Shown: positions 20,966 to 30,378 of the stretch, in pieces
Numbering within the stretch: the stretch's first letter is position 1
Layout: each line of letters opens with the position of its first letter
Source of the DNA: Cohnella sp. GbtcB17
Lineage (GTDB): Bacteria > Bacillota > Bacilli > Paenibacillales > Paenibacillaceae
DNA: 64,000 nucleotides
NCBI RefSeq assembly: GCF_019091135.1
Contig: NZ_JAGXJW010000003.1
Span: 1 to 64,000, forward strand
Direction: 5' to 3'
Program-made: the position numbers and the translations under genes
The notes under the pieces: model-generated
The model's input: only the letters and a program-made list of their open reading frames with translations
Told to the model about the DNA's origin: nothing
Databases searched by the model: none

Positions 20966-22666
20966 TTATTTTTTGGCCGTATCCCACGCGTTGACTTCGT
21001 TCGTTACATCTTCAAGCCCCAGCTTGTTCAGCTGACTAACGAACTTGTCGAAGTTATCCACGGTATCTGCACCCATGATCACTTTGGTGAAGTACTCCAT
21101 TACGTTTTGATCGATGGTTGCCAGACGATTTTTCATCGCCTCCGTGGAAGCGCCGTAGAATTCATCCATCTTAAACAGGTTGTTGTTCACATAACCTTCC
21201 ATCGAAGTGAACGAACCGGTCTCTCCAAATACTTTTTCGTATTGCGCGTTCGCATTGTCTCCATTTTTAAATTTAACGATATTATCGTAGTAGCCCTTCT
21301 CTTCTGCATTCAGCTTGGAGGCGTCGCCCGTTTTAAAGGCTTCTTTGATATTGAGATGCGCCTGCAGATTTTTCTTCGCTTTCCAGGCTTTCGCAACCGC
21401 ATAGTGATGGCCCGGAGCAGGAGGCGCCCCTAAATATTTATCAAACTCTTCTTGACTCGTCTTTCCATAATTGAGTTCAGTCCAGAAGTTGATGAGCTTC
21501 ACCAGGACTTCCGGATGCTCATACTCCTTACTGACCACATAATAATTCTCAACGTTCAGCTTAATTTGCGGGTTGGCCGGCTGATCGTCCTTGGATACGA
21601 TTGGATGTGCGAGCCAGTTGGAGTCCGGAAAGTTATCCTTGGTCTGCTGCAGCGGGAACATCCCGTTCCACATCGCGCCGATGTTGATGCCGGCTTTGCC
21701 TGATGCAGCTGCTTCAGCAGCTTTGCTTGAGTCCTTGGCGCCAAAGTCCTTCTCAATCAAGCCTTCCTTGTAAAGCTTGTTCAAGTAAACCAGTGCATCC
21801 TTGACTTCCGGCTGCGCGCTTCCGTACACCAGTTTGCCGCTCGCATCCCGAATCCAAGCCTTCGGATAGGCATCAAAGGCGTTAAACAGGCCGACGCCTT
21901 CCGCTACGCCAGCGGTCAGAAAATCCTTGTTGAACAAGAGCCCGATTGTATCCTTTTTCCCGTTGCCATCCGGATCTTGCTCAACGAATGCTTTCAGTAC
22001 GGTGTAGAGCTCATCCGTCGTTTTCGGCACTTGAAGATTAAGTTTGTCTAGCCAATCCTGCCGGGCCCACAGGAACGGCGCACCGTCGATCGCAGAGTTC
22101 GTTCCGGGAATCGCCAGCAGCTTGCCGCCGAACGTCGCCGAATCCAGTGCCGCGTTGCCTTCTTCAGTAATAATCTCCTTCGTTAACGGCGTCGCGTATT
22201 TATCGAATACGTCCTTCATATCCCACACAAGATCGGTCTTGGACAGCGTCGCCAACTGCTCTTTCGTGACAGCCAAGATGTTAGGAATGGAACCGGAAGC
22301 AATGGAGACGCTTACTTTTTGCTTTGCGGCATCTGCGCCTTTTACGAACCATTCCGGCTTGACATTGATGCCAAGCTTATCGCGATATCCCTGTATCCAG
22401 ACGCTATTTTCCCAAGCCTCTTCCGTAAAGGTATCCCCGATCGCATCATTGACCAAGACGCCTACTTTAACATCCACCGGCGGATCGAATTTGGCATTGG
22501 GATCGGTTGCTGCCGAGGACGCGGATGCTGACGCCGAGCCGCTAGGTGCGGCACCGGCCGAAGCGTTGGTTGCATCGTTTCCGTCATTTCCGCAAGCGGC
22601 CAATGCCGACATCATGAGCACACTTGCAATCAAAACCGCAGGAGTGGTCTTCATTTTCTTAGTCAT
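20966..22666 (-). CDS. Extracellular sugar-binding lipoprotein (LplA-like)
   Basis: A 566-residue solute-binding protein. A signal peptide ends in the lipobox SALAAC near residue 26, followed by an acidic/Ser-Ala-rich linker (SGSASASASSAA). The body is a two-lobed binding fold of the large CUT1/LplA type (KTTDELYTVLKAFVEQDPDGNGKKDTIG, WARQDWLDKL). It is tethered outside the membrane and delivers oligosaccharides to the two permeases downstream. The ATG has GGGGG 6 bases upstream. The YesN-like regulator gene lies 90 bp upstream and is the likely activator. Confidence 0.9.
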   Translation of the reverse strand: MTKKMKTTPAVLIASVLMMSALAACGNDGNDATNASAGAAPSGSASASASSAATDPNAKFDPPVDVKVGVLVNDAIGDTFTEEAWENSVWIQGYRDKLGINVKPEWFVKGADAAKQKVSVSIASGSIPNILAVTKEQLATLSKTDLVWDMKDVFDKYATPLTKEIITEEGNAALDSATFGGKLLAIPGTNSAIDGAPFLWARQDWLDKLNLQVPKTTDELYTVLKAFVEQDPDGNGKKDTIGLLFNKDFLTAGVAEGVGLFNAFDAYPKAWIRDASGKLVYGSAQPEVKDALVYLNKLYKEGLIEKDFGAKDSSKAAEAAASGKAGINIGAMWNGMFPLQQTKDNFPDSNWLAHPIVSKDDQPANPQIKLNVENYYVVSKEYEHPEVLVKLINFWTELNYGKTSQEEFDKYLGAPPAPGHHYAVAKAWKAKKNLQAHLNIKEAFKTGDASKLNAEEKGYYDNIVKFKNGDNANAQYEKVFGETGSFTSMEGYVNNNLFKMDEFYGASTEAMKNRLATIDQNVMEYFTKVIMGADTVDNFDKFVSQLNKLGLEDVTNEVNAWDTAKK

Positions 22667-22692
22667 TTAAATCCCCCTATAGCCATTGACTG

Positions 22693-22704
22693 GATTACGT
22701 AATC
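22693..22704 (-). promoter_or_regulatory. Palindrome GATTACGTAATC in the binding-protein promoter region
   Basis: A perfect 12-bp palindrome lies 27 bases before the binding-protein ATG, just downstream of a possible -10 (TATGAT). No convincing -35 is seen, consistent with an activated promoter. AraC-type regulators usually bind direct repeats, so the palindrome may belong to another protein. Confidence 0.35.
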
Positions 22705-22756
22705 ATCATACCGAAACCGCTTACTTCGAATCTATTTCAAACTTCCGAGATTGCTA

Positions 22757-24403
22757 TCACTTTTCCGACGGACGATTCGCACGAAATTCTTGCGGCGTCA
22801 TGCCTGTTTCCTTTTTAAAGTATCTACTAAAGTAACTCGCGGTCGTAAAATTCAGATCCTTGGCAATCTGTTGAACCAATATGTCCGGATCCGCCAGCCA
22901 CACTTTTGCTTGACGAATTTTCAACATGCTTATATATTCCGTAATCGTACATTGTTCGGATTGTTTAAACAGCTTAGACATATAGTCGGGATTAAAATGA
23001 ACCACTTCAGCCAGCCTAGTCAGCGATAAATCCTCTGATAAATGACTCTCGATAAAAGCTTTGAGCTTTTCGACCACATCCTCGCGCATTTTTAAAGAAT
23101 TGGAGGAATAATAGTCTCCAAGCAGTATGGCCAATCTCTCCATTGCATGAATGGCTTCGTCGCGCGTGTTAAACCCGGAGGGCTCCATCAAACGATTCAT
23201 CTGCTCCTGAATCATCGCAACTCGATTTAATCCATATTTATTGACCACGGTCAGGTAGCGTATGGCCGTCGCATAGTACAGTTCTTGATAGCGTTCTTCA
23301 GCATGCGCCTGCGCGATGAGGATGCGAAATTCTTGCAACACCTGCATCACTTCTTGAATCCGACCTGTCTCCAGATACATATCCAGCAACGAAACCTTTT
23401 TTAGATAAACTTCAACTTTGGCGCCTGCGTCCGATTGCATAGGTGTGCTTATCGTATGCGGAAAGTTGCGTTCACGAATGATTATTTGTTTCTCGCCGTA
23501 AACCTGTGTAAACAGCATGTTTAGCTTCGCATACTGAACGGCTGCATCCCGCAGGGAAGAAGCCTTATCCCCAATCGCAAAAGAAAACGTATGCCCGGTA
23601 GACTTCAATGCAGTCGCGGACGTCGTCTCAAAGACACCTTCAATAAAGGCTAGCAGCCTTTCTTCAGAGACGTACATTTCGTCTATGGGCTGATAAAGCA
23701 GGACAATGACCTCGCGATTCATAACGACCGATTCGAATCGAACGAGCGGCGCTAAATATTGTCCGCATACCGATAGGACGGCGGCAAACAGAATATCCTT
23801 ATCTCTCATTCGGATCGTGCTGCTGTCCGCGTCGAGTCGAATGGAAGCCAGTCGGATCGGTTTAGACACATCGATGGCAAGACCAAGCGTTTCCGAGACG
23901 ATCTCCGTTAATTCCTCCTCGGGCAAAAGCCCCATGAGCAGATCCGATAAATACAAAGAACGGTGATGGGCGATATGCTGACGTCGCAAATCGTTCGCTT
24001 GCTTTAGAAGCGATTGGATCTCTGTCCGTTTATCCAGCTCCGAGATCGTCTGCCTGACGGTTTCCAGAATCCGTTCGTCGCCCTCCGACTTGAGCAAGTA
24101 ACTTTGCGCGCCGCTCTTTACGGCATGATGAATAAAGTCGAAGTCATCGTAACCGGACAAATAAATGAGACGGCAATCCGGCCAACTCTTACGGACGACA
24201 TCCCCCAGTTCAAGGCCCGACATTTTGGGCATCCGTATATCCGTCATGAGAATATCCACCTTGCGGTCTGCGAGCACCTCCAGCGCTTCGCGTGCGCTTG
24301 AGGCCTTTAATAAGTTCAAGCGATCCCCTTCATATTCAAGTAACAGTTCGTATAGTCCATCTACGATCAGTTTCTCATCATCAACGATTAACATCCTGTA
24401 CAT
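22757..24403 (-). CDS. AraC-type response regulator (YesN-like)
   Basis: A 548-residue regulator with an N-terminal receiver (acceptor Asp in ILMTDIRMPKMSG; Lys in LLKSEG), a long middle helical region, and a C-terminal double helix-turn-helix of the AraC family (LTRLAEVVHFNPDYMSKLFKQ; ASYFSRYFKKETGMTPQEFR). It is the partner of the YesM-like kinase encoded directly upstream; its ATG at 24403 (GGGGGG about 7 bases before) lies 22 bases inside the kinase gene. It should activate the binding-protein/permease/glycosidase genes downstream. Confidence 0.92.
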   Translation of the reverse strand: MYRMLIVDDEKLIVDGLYELLLEYEGDRLNLLKASSAREALEVLADRKVDILMTDIRMPKMSGLELGDVVRKSWPDCRLIYLSGYDDFDFIHHAVKSGAQSYLLKSEGDERILETVRQTISELDKRTEIQSLLKQANDLRRQHIAHHRSLYLSDLLMGLLPEEELTEIVSETLGLAIDVSKPIRLASIRLDADSSTIRMRDKDILFAAVLSVCGQYLAPLVRFESVVMNREVIVLLYQPIDEMYVSEERLLAFIEGVFETTSATALKSTGHTFSFAIGDKASSLRDAAVQYAKLNMLFTQVYGEKQIIIRERNFPHTISTPMQSDAGAKVEVYLKKVSLLDMYLETGRIQEVMQVLQEFRILIAQAHAEERYQELYYATAIRYLTVVNKYGLNRVAMIQEQMNRLMEPSGFNTRDEAIHAMERLAILLGDYYSSNSLKMREDVVEKLKAFIESHLSEDLSLTRLAEVVHFNPDYMSKLFKQSEQCTITEYISMLKIRQAKVWLADPDILVQQIAKDLNFTTASYFSRYFKKETGMTPQEFRANRPSEK

Positions 24404-26156
24404 GCGAGTCCCCCCTGTCCGGCACAATCATAATGGAAACTTTAATACCGCCTAGTTCGCTTCTCTCTGCTTGAATTCCGCTGCCCGCTCCGAAAGTAAA
24501 AGCAAGACGGCGGTGAATATTAAGGATGGCCGTAACTTCGCGAGACTCATTCGTCTCTGCCAGCAGCTCGTTCAAACGCGCGAGATGCTGATCGGCATCC
24601 TCTCCGTTGTCCTCTACGATGATCATAAATCGGTCTGGTTTGACGCTGAAGCGGACCCTTAATATTCCGCCTGCATCTACTCTTTCGAGACCATGTTCAA
24701 AAGCATTCTCGACGAGAGGCTGCATGATTAACCTCGGCACGCTAATCGGTTTAAGCGTATCGGGCACTTGATCGTACTCGACGGATACACGATCGGAGAA
24801 TCTGGCGAGCTGCAACATCACGTAGTTACGGGCATGTTCCGCTTCTTGTTCCAAAGGAACGGTATCCCTCGTGCTTCGTGTGATAAACCTGAAATACTGA
24901 GCCAGCTGATCGGTAAACTTTACAGCTTCTTCTTGCTTGTCCATTTTGATCAATCGAATAATGCTGAATAAACAATTGTAGAGGAAATGGGGATTGATTT
25001 GCGATTGCAACTGTTTGAGTTCCGCGTTTTGTCGATGGAGCTGCTGGTCATATACCTCTTCAATTAACGTTTTTAACTTTGCCAGCATCTCATTATAACG
25101 TTGGTATAAGTCGCCAAACTCGTCGTCCACGGCATGCCGAATATTGAAGTCGAAGTTGCCATCCTCCACATGCCTAAATGCACGAACAATTCTGACTAGC
25201 GGCTTATTAATCGCTTTATTGATGTAAAACAAAAACAAAGCAACCGCCAGAAATGTGATCACGAAAAACAGCGAGAACCAAACGACACGCTCCGTTACGG
25301 ATCGGAACATGTCATTTTTATACAAATATTGATCTAAGAAAAGTCCAGTTTCAGATATGGCTGATCGTACATGGATATACTGTTTCCCATCTATAGAAAC
25401 ACTGTCGGTTATCGATGCTTTAGAAGGGAGCTCTACAACCATGTGATTGTTAAGCCATTCCGTCAGCTCCGGATTCAAGATGACAGCGATGTTGCCTTCC
25501 TGGGACATCGAGAGCATAATCGCTCCCGTATAATCGCGGCCGACAGCAGCTTCAATGCTGCGGCGCATCTCACGTTCATTCAGTTCGACCTCGACGATAA
25601 GATCGGGAATGCTGCCGGACATATCTTCGAGCGGATAAGCTTCAATCAGGTAAGAATGGCGTTCAAAAATGACTTTGTAAGGCGCGCGCATAAGGCTGGC
25701 CGAGATCAAATCCGGCTCCAACTGGCTATACCCTTCAACAGCCGATATCTGAATCTTGAGTTGCGGCATATATACGCGAACATCGGATATAAGATCGCTG
25801 CTGTTTTTAATGGAAAATAACTTGGACCGAATGGAATTGATTAATTCGATTTGACGATAAGGCTCGAGCACATCGTGAGCATTCATGAGCCGAATGACCA
25901 TTTCGTCATTCATCGTTTCGTATTGCAGCGTGTTAAAGCGTTTAAATGTATGGCCAAGATCGTTCACATAGTTAAACGCCTGCGTATGAGCTGATTTCAA
26001 AATATCTTGTCTGAACATCGAGGTTCCCCAGCTGTACAAAAATATCGCGAGAACATAAATAGGAAGCATGGCGACAATAAAAGCGATGATTAGTTTGGAG
26101 TAAATGGATTTTCCAAATCGGCGCCTTGCACTTTTTGATTTTTTTGGTTTTTCCAT
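24381..26156 (-). CDS. YesM-like sensor histidine kinase
   Basis: A 591-residue kinase with a basic N-terminus, a membrane helix near residues 22-42, an extracellular sensor, a second helix (WFSLFFVITFLAVALFLFYI) and a HAMP domain. The His_kinase domain has its phosphoacceptor in QSQINPHFLYNCL, and HATPase boxes PLVENAFEHG and EDNGE follow. The start is ATG 26156 with AAGGAG 9 bases upstream. Family members sense extracellular sugars or the loaded binding protein. It is coupled to the overlapping YesN-like gene. Confidence 0.92.
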   Translation of the reverse strand: MEKPKKSKSARRRFGKSIYSKLIIAFIVAMLPIYVLAIFLYSWGTSMFRQDILKSAHTQAFNYVNDLGHTFKRFNTLQYETMNDEMVIRLMNAHDVLEPYRQIELINSIRSKLFSIKNSSDLISDVRVYMPQLKIQISAVEGYSQLEPDLISASLMRAPYKVIFERHSYLIEAYPLEDMSGSIPDLIVEVELNEREMRRSIEAAVGRDYTGAIMLSMSQEGNIAVILNPELTEWLNNHMVVELPSKASITDSVSIDGKQYIHVRSAISETGLFLDQYLYKNDMFRSVTERVVWFSLFFVITFLAVALFLFYINKAINKPLVRIVRAFRHVEDGNFDFNIRHAVDDEFGDLYQRYNEMLAKLKTLIEEVYDQQLHRQNAELKQLQSQINPHFLYNCLFSIIRLIKMDKQEEAVKFTDQLAQYFRFITRSTRDTVPLEQEAEHARNYVMLQLARFSDRVSVEYDQVPDTLKPISVPRLIMQPLVENAFEHGLERVDAGGILRVRFSVKPDRFMIIVEDNGEDADQHLARLNELLAETNESREVTAILNIHRRLAFTFGAGSGIQAERSELGGIKVSIMIVPDRGDSHVQDVNR

Positions 26157-26375
26157 AAAAACATTCTCCTTGTCGACCGCTCGTCGACTCATTCTAAAGA
26201 TTCGGCTCTGCTTCCTCAATGTCATTTTACCGACTTTTATGTAACTATTCCGTGGAATTTATTTCTTCATCATGAACGAAACATCCCATTGTTTGTGACC
26301 CAATCTTGAGATATAAAGAGTATCATATAGAGTAGCGAAACCATGTTCATTCACATTTGGAGGGGTACAGTTCCG

Positions 26376-27182
26376 ATGGCCGATGTAACATTTTATCGAG
26401 ACGAGGCATTGCCTTTCTTGGAAGCAAAGCGATGTCGGAAGAGTGACTTGGCTTATCAGAAACATTTCCATGAGGAACATTCCCTCGGTCTAATAGATGA
26501 AGGCGAGACTCAGGCGTGGTGCGAAGGGATGTTATGGCGCGTAGAGTCGGGGAGAATGATCAACTTTCCGCCGCACATGCTCCATGCTTGTCAGCCTGCT
26601 GAGAATGCCGACTGGAAATACAGAATGCTGTTCATTAAGCCGGAATGGTTGGAACATATTGAACTTCCTCATCTTCATCATCTTCAAATTCCGTTCTTGC
26701 TGGAGGACGGGAAGAACAACGCTTGCCGTACACTATTTAATCGAACGATGGATTCTCTTGTCCGCAATGAATCTTCCTTGGAGATTGAGACGGCGTTAAT
26801 CGAACTGATGCATATGCTCATCATTAAGCATGAATCCGACATCGTACACGAACCGCATGGCGCATTGAAACAGAAATACGTCAATCGGGTCAAGGAATAT
26901 ATTCATGCCTATTATAAGGATCGGATCACCCTTGAAACATTGGAGCAGGAGACCGGCGTCGGCCGTTATCATCTGATACGGCTATTTAAGAAAAGTACGC
27001 ATCTGCCTCCCCATGCCTATCAGAATCTGCTGCGCATTAACCATGCCAAGATTGAGCTGAAAAAGCAGCGGCCCATTGCCGAAATAGCGGTAGACACCGG
27101 ATTCTATGATCAAAGTCATTTTACGAAAGCCTTCGCCAGAATCGTAGGCGCGACGCCTCAAACTTACGCGTTATCCATATAA
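26376..27182 (+). CDS. AraC family transcriptional regulator (cupin plus HTH)
   Basis: A 268-residue regulator. An N-terminal AraC-type cupin sensor (HFHEEHSLGLIDEG ... INFPPHMLHACQP) is followed by two helix-turn-helices near the C-terminus (LEQETGVGRYHLIRLFKK and IAVDTGFYDQSHFTKAFARIVGATP). The ATG at 26376 is preferred, with GGAGGGG about 10 bases upstream. It is divergent from the YesM-like kinase gene and lies 77 bp before proline dehydrogenase; either may be its target. Confidence 0.88.
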   Translation: MADVTFYRDEALPFLEAKRCRKSDLAYQKHFHEEHSLGLIDEGETQAWCEGMLWRVESGRMINFPPHMLHACQPAENADWKYRMLFIKPEWLEHIELPHLHHLQIPFLLEDGKNNACRTLFNRTMDSLVRNESSLEIETALIELMHMLIIKHESDIVHEPHGALKQKYVNRVKEYIHAYYKDRITLETLEQETGVGRYHLIRLFKKSTHLPPHAYQNLLRINHAKIELKKQRPIAEIAVDTGFYDQSHFTKAFARIVGATPQTYALSI

Positions 27183-27259
27183 ATAGAGCAATTTTATACA
27201 ATCCTCTTCTATGGTCTCGGTAGTACACTGAACCGAGAACACAAGGGGAGGGCTACAAT

Positions 27260-28231
27260 ATGGCGATCATGATTGAGCTGGAAAAACAATTTGCAGAAAC
27301 GATGAAATCCATTGCTCGGCGGGCAGCGTTGAAGGATTACGTCGAGCAGACGCCATCTATTTATCATATGCTGCAACGTGCTGCCGCGAGGTATGTGACG
27401 GGTGACGACAGAGCAGCCGGACTGGAAGCCGGGAGTGCGCTTGTCAATAAGGGATATGCGATTTCTATCGAATACATTGGCGAAAATACGGCAGACGTCC
27501 AATCTTGTGAAGCGGCAGCACTGGAAATGGAACAGCTTATTCAGTCCCTGATCGATCGCGGGATACCGGCTCGCGTATCGTTTGATCTCTCCCACATCGG
27601 TTTGTCGATAGATCACGCATTCGCATATAAGCAGTTGGCCGCCTTGGCGGAACAGACCCAGCGCACGGGTATCGAGCTGTTTATCAGCATGGAGGAATCG
27701 GCCAAAACCGAAGCGATTCTATCGATCTATAAGCGTGCGGCAGCTGTCTACCCGAATATGGGTATCACCTTGCAAGCGCAGTTGCACCTTACAGCACAGC
27801 ACTTGAATGACTTGCAGACTGATTCTAGACGATTACGCCTTGTGAAGGGAGCCTATCAAGAGCCGGTTGAGCTGGCGCTCTCACGCTCGGACGCTCTGAA
27901 CGAACGCTATCTACAACTCTTGGAACAATCCATTGATAAAGGGCATCGAGTATCTATCGCTACCCATGATGAGCGCATCATAGATGAGGTAATCAATCGG
28001 GGATGGGCCCTGAAGCCGGGTGTGGAATTCGAGATGTTATACGGGATTCGGCCCGACTTAAGCAGCAAGCTGAGAAGAGCCGGTTATCCCGTTCGCATCT
28101 ACCTTACCTATGGCCATGAATGGTATTTGTATTTATGCCACCGGATCGCCGAGCATCCGCCAAATTTATATCAAGCAGTGATCGACATCGCGGCTGATAG
28201 ACCCATTGATTCTGTTAGGGATTATGAATAA
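27260..28231 (+). CDS. Proline dehydrogenase
   Basis: A 323-residue flavoenzyme that oxidises L-proline to pyrroline-5-carboxylate at the membrane. PRODH barrel motifs are present: YIGENTADV, SFDLSHIGLS, VKGAYQEP, IATHDERI, FEMLYGIRPDL, VRIYLTYGHEWYLYLCHRIAEHP. The Bacillus enzyme family has this length (about 300 residues). The usual pyrroline-5-carboxylate dehydrogenase gene is not next to it. The start ATG 27260 has GGGGAGGG 7 bases upstream. Confidence 0.9.
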   Translation: MAIMIELEKQFAETMKSIARRAALKDYVEQTPSIYHMLQRAAARYVTGDDRAAGLEAGSALVNKGYAISIEYIGENTADVQSCEAAALEMEQLIQSLIDRGIPARVSFDLSHIGLSIDHAFAYKQLAALAEQTQRTGIELFISMEESAKTEAILSIYKRAAAVYPNMGITLQAQLHLTAQHLNDLQTDSRRLRLVKGAYQEPVELALSRSDALNERYLQLLEQSIDKGHRVSIATHDERIIDEVINRGWALKPGVEFEMLYGIRPDLSSKLRRAGYPVRIYLTYGHEWYLYLCHRIAEHPPNLYQAVIDIAADRPIDSVRDYE

Positions 28232-28296
28232 TGGCGAGCGTAAAGTGCGTTTAAAGCAATACTTGAGTCATGTGTACAACTAACAAATCCCATAAG

Positions 28297-28340
28297 AAAA
28301 TGCCGCCAAGAATCGTGAAAGGCTGGCGGCATTTTTGTTT
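28297..28340. terminator. Bidirectional intrinsic terminator
   Basis: The stem ATGCCGCCA/TGGCGGCAT is flanked by A and T runs on both sides (aaaa before, TTTTTGTTT after). It lies between the convergent proline dehydrogenase and Fra-like genes and can serve both. Confidence 0.85.
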
Positions 28341-28379
28341 ATTATTCATTTGATAGTCGTCTCGTCCGGTCCTTCCATC

Positions 28380-28748
28380 TCACCGCCAGAAAGTGGTGCA
28401 GGTTGCCTTATCCGCCATATTAAACGCGATCATCTTTTCAAGCAGCGCGTATTCAACCGGACGAGCCCAGGGGATACGCACGAGCCCTTTCGTCTGCTCA
28501 TACCCGGCCTTTGAGATCTCCTCAGAGAAACGCGCCATCCCCGCTTCCTCCGGAGAAACGGCCATATGTTTCTTGGATACGCTAAAGCCGATGATAAATG
28601 TTCCATGGTCTGTAAACATGGGCTGATTCCACTTCAGCACAGGCGATAAATTCGGGAATTTCTTCATCACCCAAGACAGAACCTCTTCCATACGCGCTCG
28701 ATTTTCCGGGTTTTCGATACGATCCAGGAATTCTGCGAATGCTTCCAT
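28380..28748 (-). CDS. DUF1801 protein, Fra/YdhG-like iron chaperone
   Basis: A 122-residue protein of the DUF1801 family, the length of Bacillus subtilis Fra (YdhG), a frataxin-like iron chaperone. Conserved features include [46 protein letters not shown] and the C-terminal [11 protein letters not shown]. The start is ATG 28748 with GGGAGGGAT about 6 bases upstream. The iron function is inferred from the family. Confidence 0.75.
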   Translation of the reverse strand: MEAFAEFLDRIENPENRARMEEVLSWVMKKFPNLSPVLKWNQPMFTDHGTFIIGFSVSKKHMAVSPEEAGMARFSEEISKAGYEQTKGLVRIPWARPVEYALLEKMIAFNMADKATCTTFWR

Positions 28749-28771
28749 ACTTATCCCTCCCTCGCAATCTA

Positions 28772-29484
28772 CTAATATCCGAAAAAGGCATCCTTTTTGA
28801 TATTTGGTTTGGGAACATGATTGTCCAGTAAGTACTTAAAAACCGCCTCAACCATAGATTTGGGTCCCGCAATATAGTATTTGCCGCTATTCTTATATAG
28901 GGAGCTGAACTTATTGATCTCCTGTTGCAACTCATCCCTGGATTCAAGATAGGTTAGGCTTGCCAAGGTACGACTAGCCAACTCGTCAAGTTCATTCTTG
29001 AACAAATGCTCCCTATTCCTATCCAAATAAAGAAGATGGATCGGCCTCCCGACTTCCTTGGACGTTGAATCGATTTGCTTGAGGATCGACCGAAACGGGG
29101 TAATGCCGATCCCTCCGGCAATGAACAATGTCGGAGCTTCATCTGTGAGATAAAAAGGTCCTACGGGTCCGCGCATCGTGATTTTCATGCCCGGCGTCAA
29201 TTCCAGCAGTGCTTTCTTAAACTCGCTCGGCTGTTGACCTAAGCGCGTTGTGATTCTAACCGCAGTCTCAGCTGGCGCGGACGACACGCTGAACGGACGC
29301 GTGCCTTTTTTACGGACTTATGCGTAATGCTGAACAAACCGTATTGTCCGGCTTTCCAGGTTAAGTCTGTATCTTTTTCAAATACAAACGTATGTACATC
29401 ATCCGATTCCTTATAGCTTTCTATAAATTGTAACTCTCTCTTTTTGAAAAAGGGGACTAGATTATCTCGAAAAAAACTCATCAT
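28772..29484 (-). pseudogene. Ferredoxin reductase-like FAD/NAD(P) oxidoreductase, frame interrupted at A_AAA_AAG
   Basis: Two frames together give a complete ferredoxin-reductase fold of about 237 residues. The first (ATG 29484, AAGGAG upstream) encodes the FAD-binding start, including WKAGQYG. The second, in the -1 frame, carries the rest: the S-S-A-P part of the FAD loop, GPVGPFYLT, the NAD(P) site FIAGGIGITPFRSIL, YYIAGPKSM and the C-terminal DAFFGY. The frames join exactly at GTA-AAA-AAG near 29310, which in the zero frame reads A AAA AAG, the classic -1 slippery heptamer; slipping gives KKGTRPFSV, the expected motif. It is therefore either a 1-base loss in an A run (mutation or sequencing error) or a programmed frameshift. 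Confidence 0.75.
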
Positions 29485-29539
29485 CTCATCTCCTTCTATC
29501 GACTAGTACTCGCCTTTCTTGCTATACTCGCCCGGTTGT

Positions 29540-29941
29540 TTATCGTTCCGACAACACTGTCGCAAGCTTGTCGATCCACGCCTTCCAACCATGCTTGGCG
29601 CCTGCAAATCCTTGTTCATTGGTAATTCCGGTTTGCTCAAGATGCAGAGTCGCCTTCCCATTTCCCAAATCTTGTATCGTCAATGTAACCGTATGCCTCT
29701 CATCTCCGACTGCCCAAGTAAAGGACAACCGGTTCGGTTCATCCAAGACAAGCACTTCGCTGTCCACGATTCCATCCCAATGCTCGTTCGGCTGATGGCG
29801 GAACTGAAAGCGATGTCCAACGACCGGCTTAAAGTCATTATCCGCAATCCATTTGGCTAACTTGCGCGAGTCGGTCAAGGCAGTCCACAGCTTTTCAACC
29901 GAAGTCGTAAATTGAAAATCCATGTTCAGCGATAAACTCAT
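29540..29941 (-). CDS. AHSA1/SRPBCC domain protein
   Basis: A 133-residue START-like (SRPBCC) protein of the AHSA1 group: FQFTTSVEKLWTALTDSRKLAKWI at the start, the W-DG-V strand segment, and a C-terminal helix GFAGAKHGWKAWIDKLATVL. It forms a small hydrophobic-cavity protein of unknown ligand. Its ATG overlaps the upstream ArsR-type regulator stop (ATGA), so the pair is translated together; such ArsR-AHSA1 pairs are common. Confidence 0.88.
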   Translation of the reverse strand: MSLSLNMDFQFTTSVEKLWTALTDSRKLAKWIADNDFKPVVGHRFQFRHQPNEHWDGIVDSEVLVLDEPNRLSFTWAVGDERHTVTLTIQDLGNGKATLHLEQTGITNEQGFAGAKHGWKAWIDKLATVLSER

Positions 29942-30267
29942 TCTTCATCCTCCTCCAGTAACTGGCCTAATCGCATCATATTGTTGCTCCAATACTTCCT
30001 GTAGAAAGCGACCCAATCTTCGATTTCCTTGAGCGGAGATGCGTTTAACTTGTATCGCGTTTCTCGGCCGACTCTACGATCGTGCACCAGGCTGGCATCT
30101 TTGAGGATGGTCAGATGTTTGGACACCGCCGTACGCCCCATTTGAAAATGCGGCGTGATCTCGTGTAAAGACCGCTCGTCTCCATCTGACAACAGATAAA
30201 TCAGTCGACGCCTCGTAGGATCTGCAATCGCGTCAAACACATCCCGTTTTTGTACAGCTTGATTCAT
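29938..30267 (-). CDS. ArsR family winged-helix repressor
   Basis: A 109-residue ArsR-type regulator with DAIADPTRRRLIYLLSDG, the recognition helix in MGRTAVSKHLTILKDASLV, and the wing RRVGRETRYKL. No metal-binding Cys cluster is visible, so the signal is not obviously a metal. The start is ATG 30267 with GGTGGG about 7 bases upstream. The promoter carries two matched palindromes that fit autoregulation. Confidence 0.88.
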   Translation of the reverse strand: MNQAVQKRDVFDAIADPTRRRLIYLLSDGDERSLHEITPHFQMGRTAVSKHLTILKDASLVHDRRVGRETRYKLNASPLKEIEDWVAFYRKYWSNNMMRLGQLLEEDEE

Positions 30268-30309
30268 CACAGCCCACCTGATTCCCGATGTCATAAAATA
30301 AAATAAACA

Positions 30310-30361
30310 GACACCGAATAGTGTCTGTTTTATTATATGACACCATTTGGTGTCCGGTCAA
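30310..30361 (-). promoter_or_regulatory. ArsR/AHSA1 promoter with two operator palindromes
   Basis: On the minus strand TTGACC (30361-30356), an 18-bp spacer and a perfect TATAAT (30337-30332) form a strong promoter. The spacer is filled by GACACCATTTGGTGTC (30339-30354), and a related site GACACCGAATAGTGTC (30310-30325) lies over the start point, 29 bp away centre to centre. Both share GACACC and GTGTC arms. The downstream palindrome has longer arms and is T-rich on its far side, so it may also help terminate the upstream MFS gene. Confidence 0.75.
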
Positions 30362-30378
30362 TTCCCGAAGCTGTCCGC

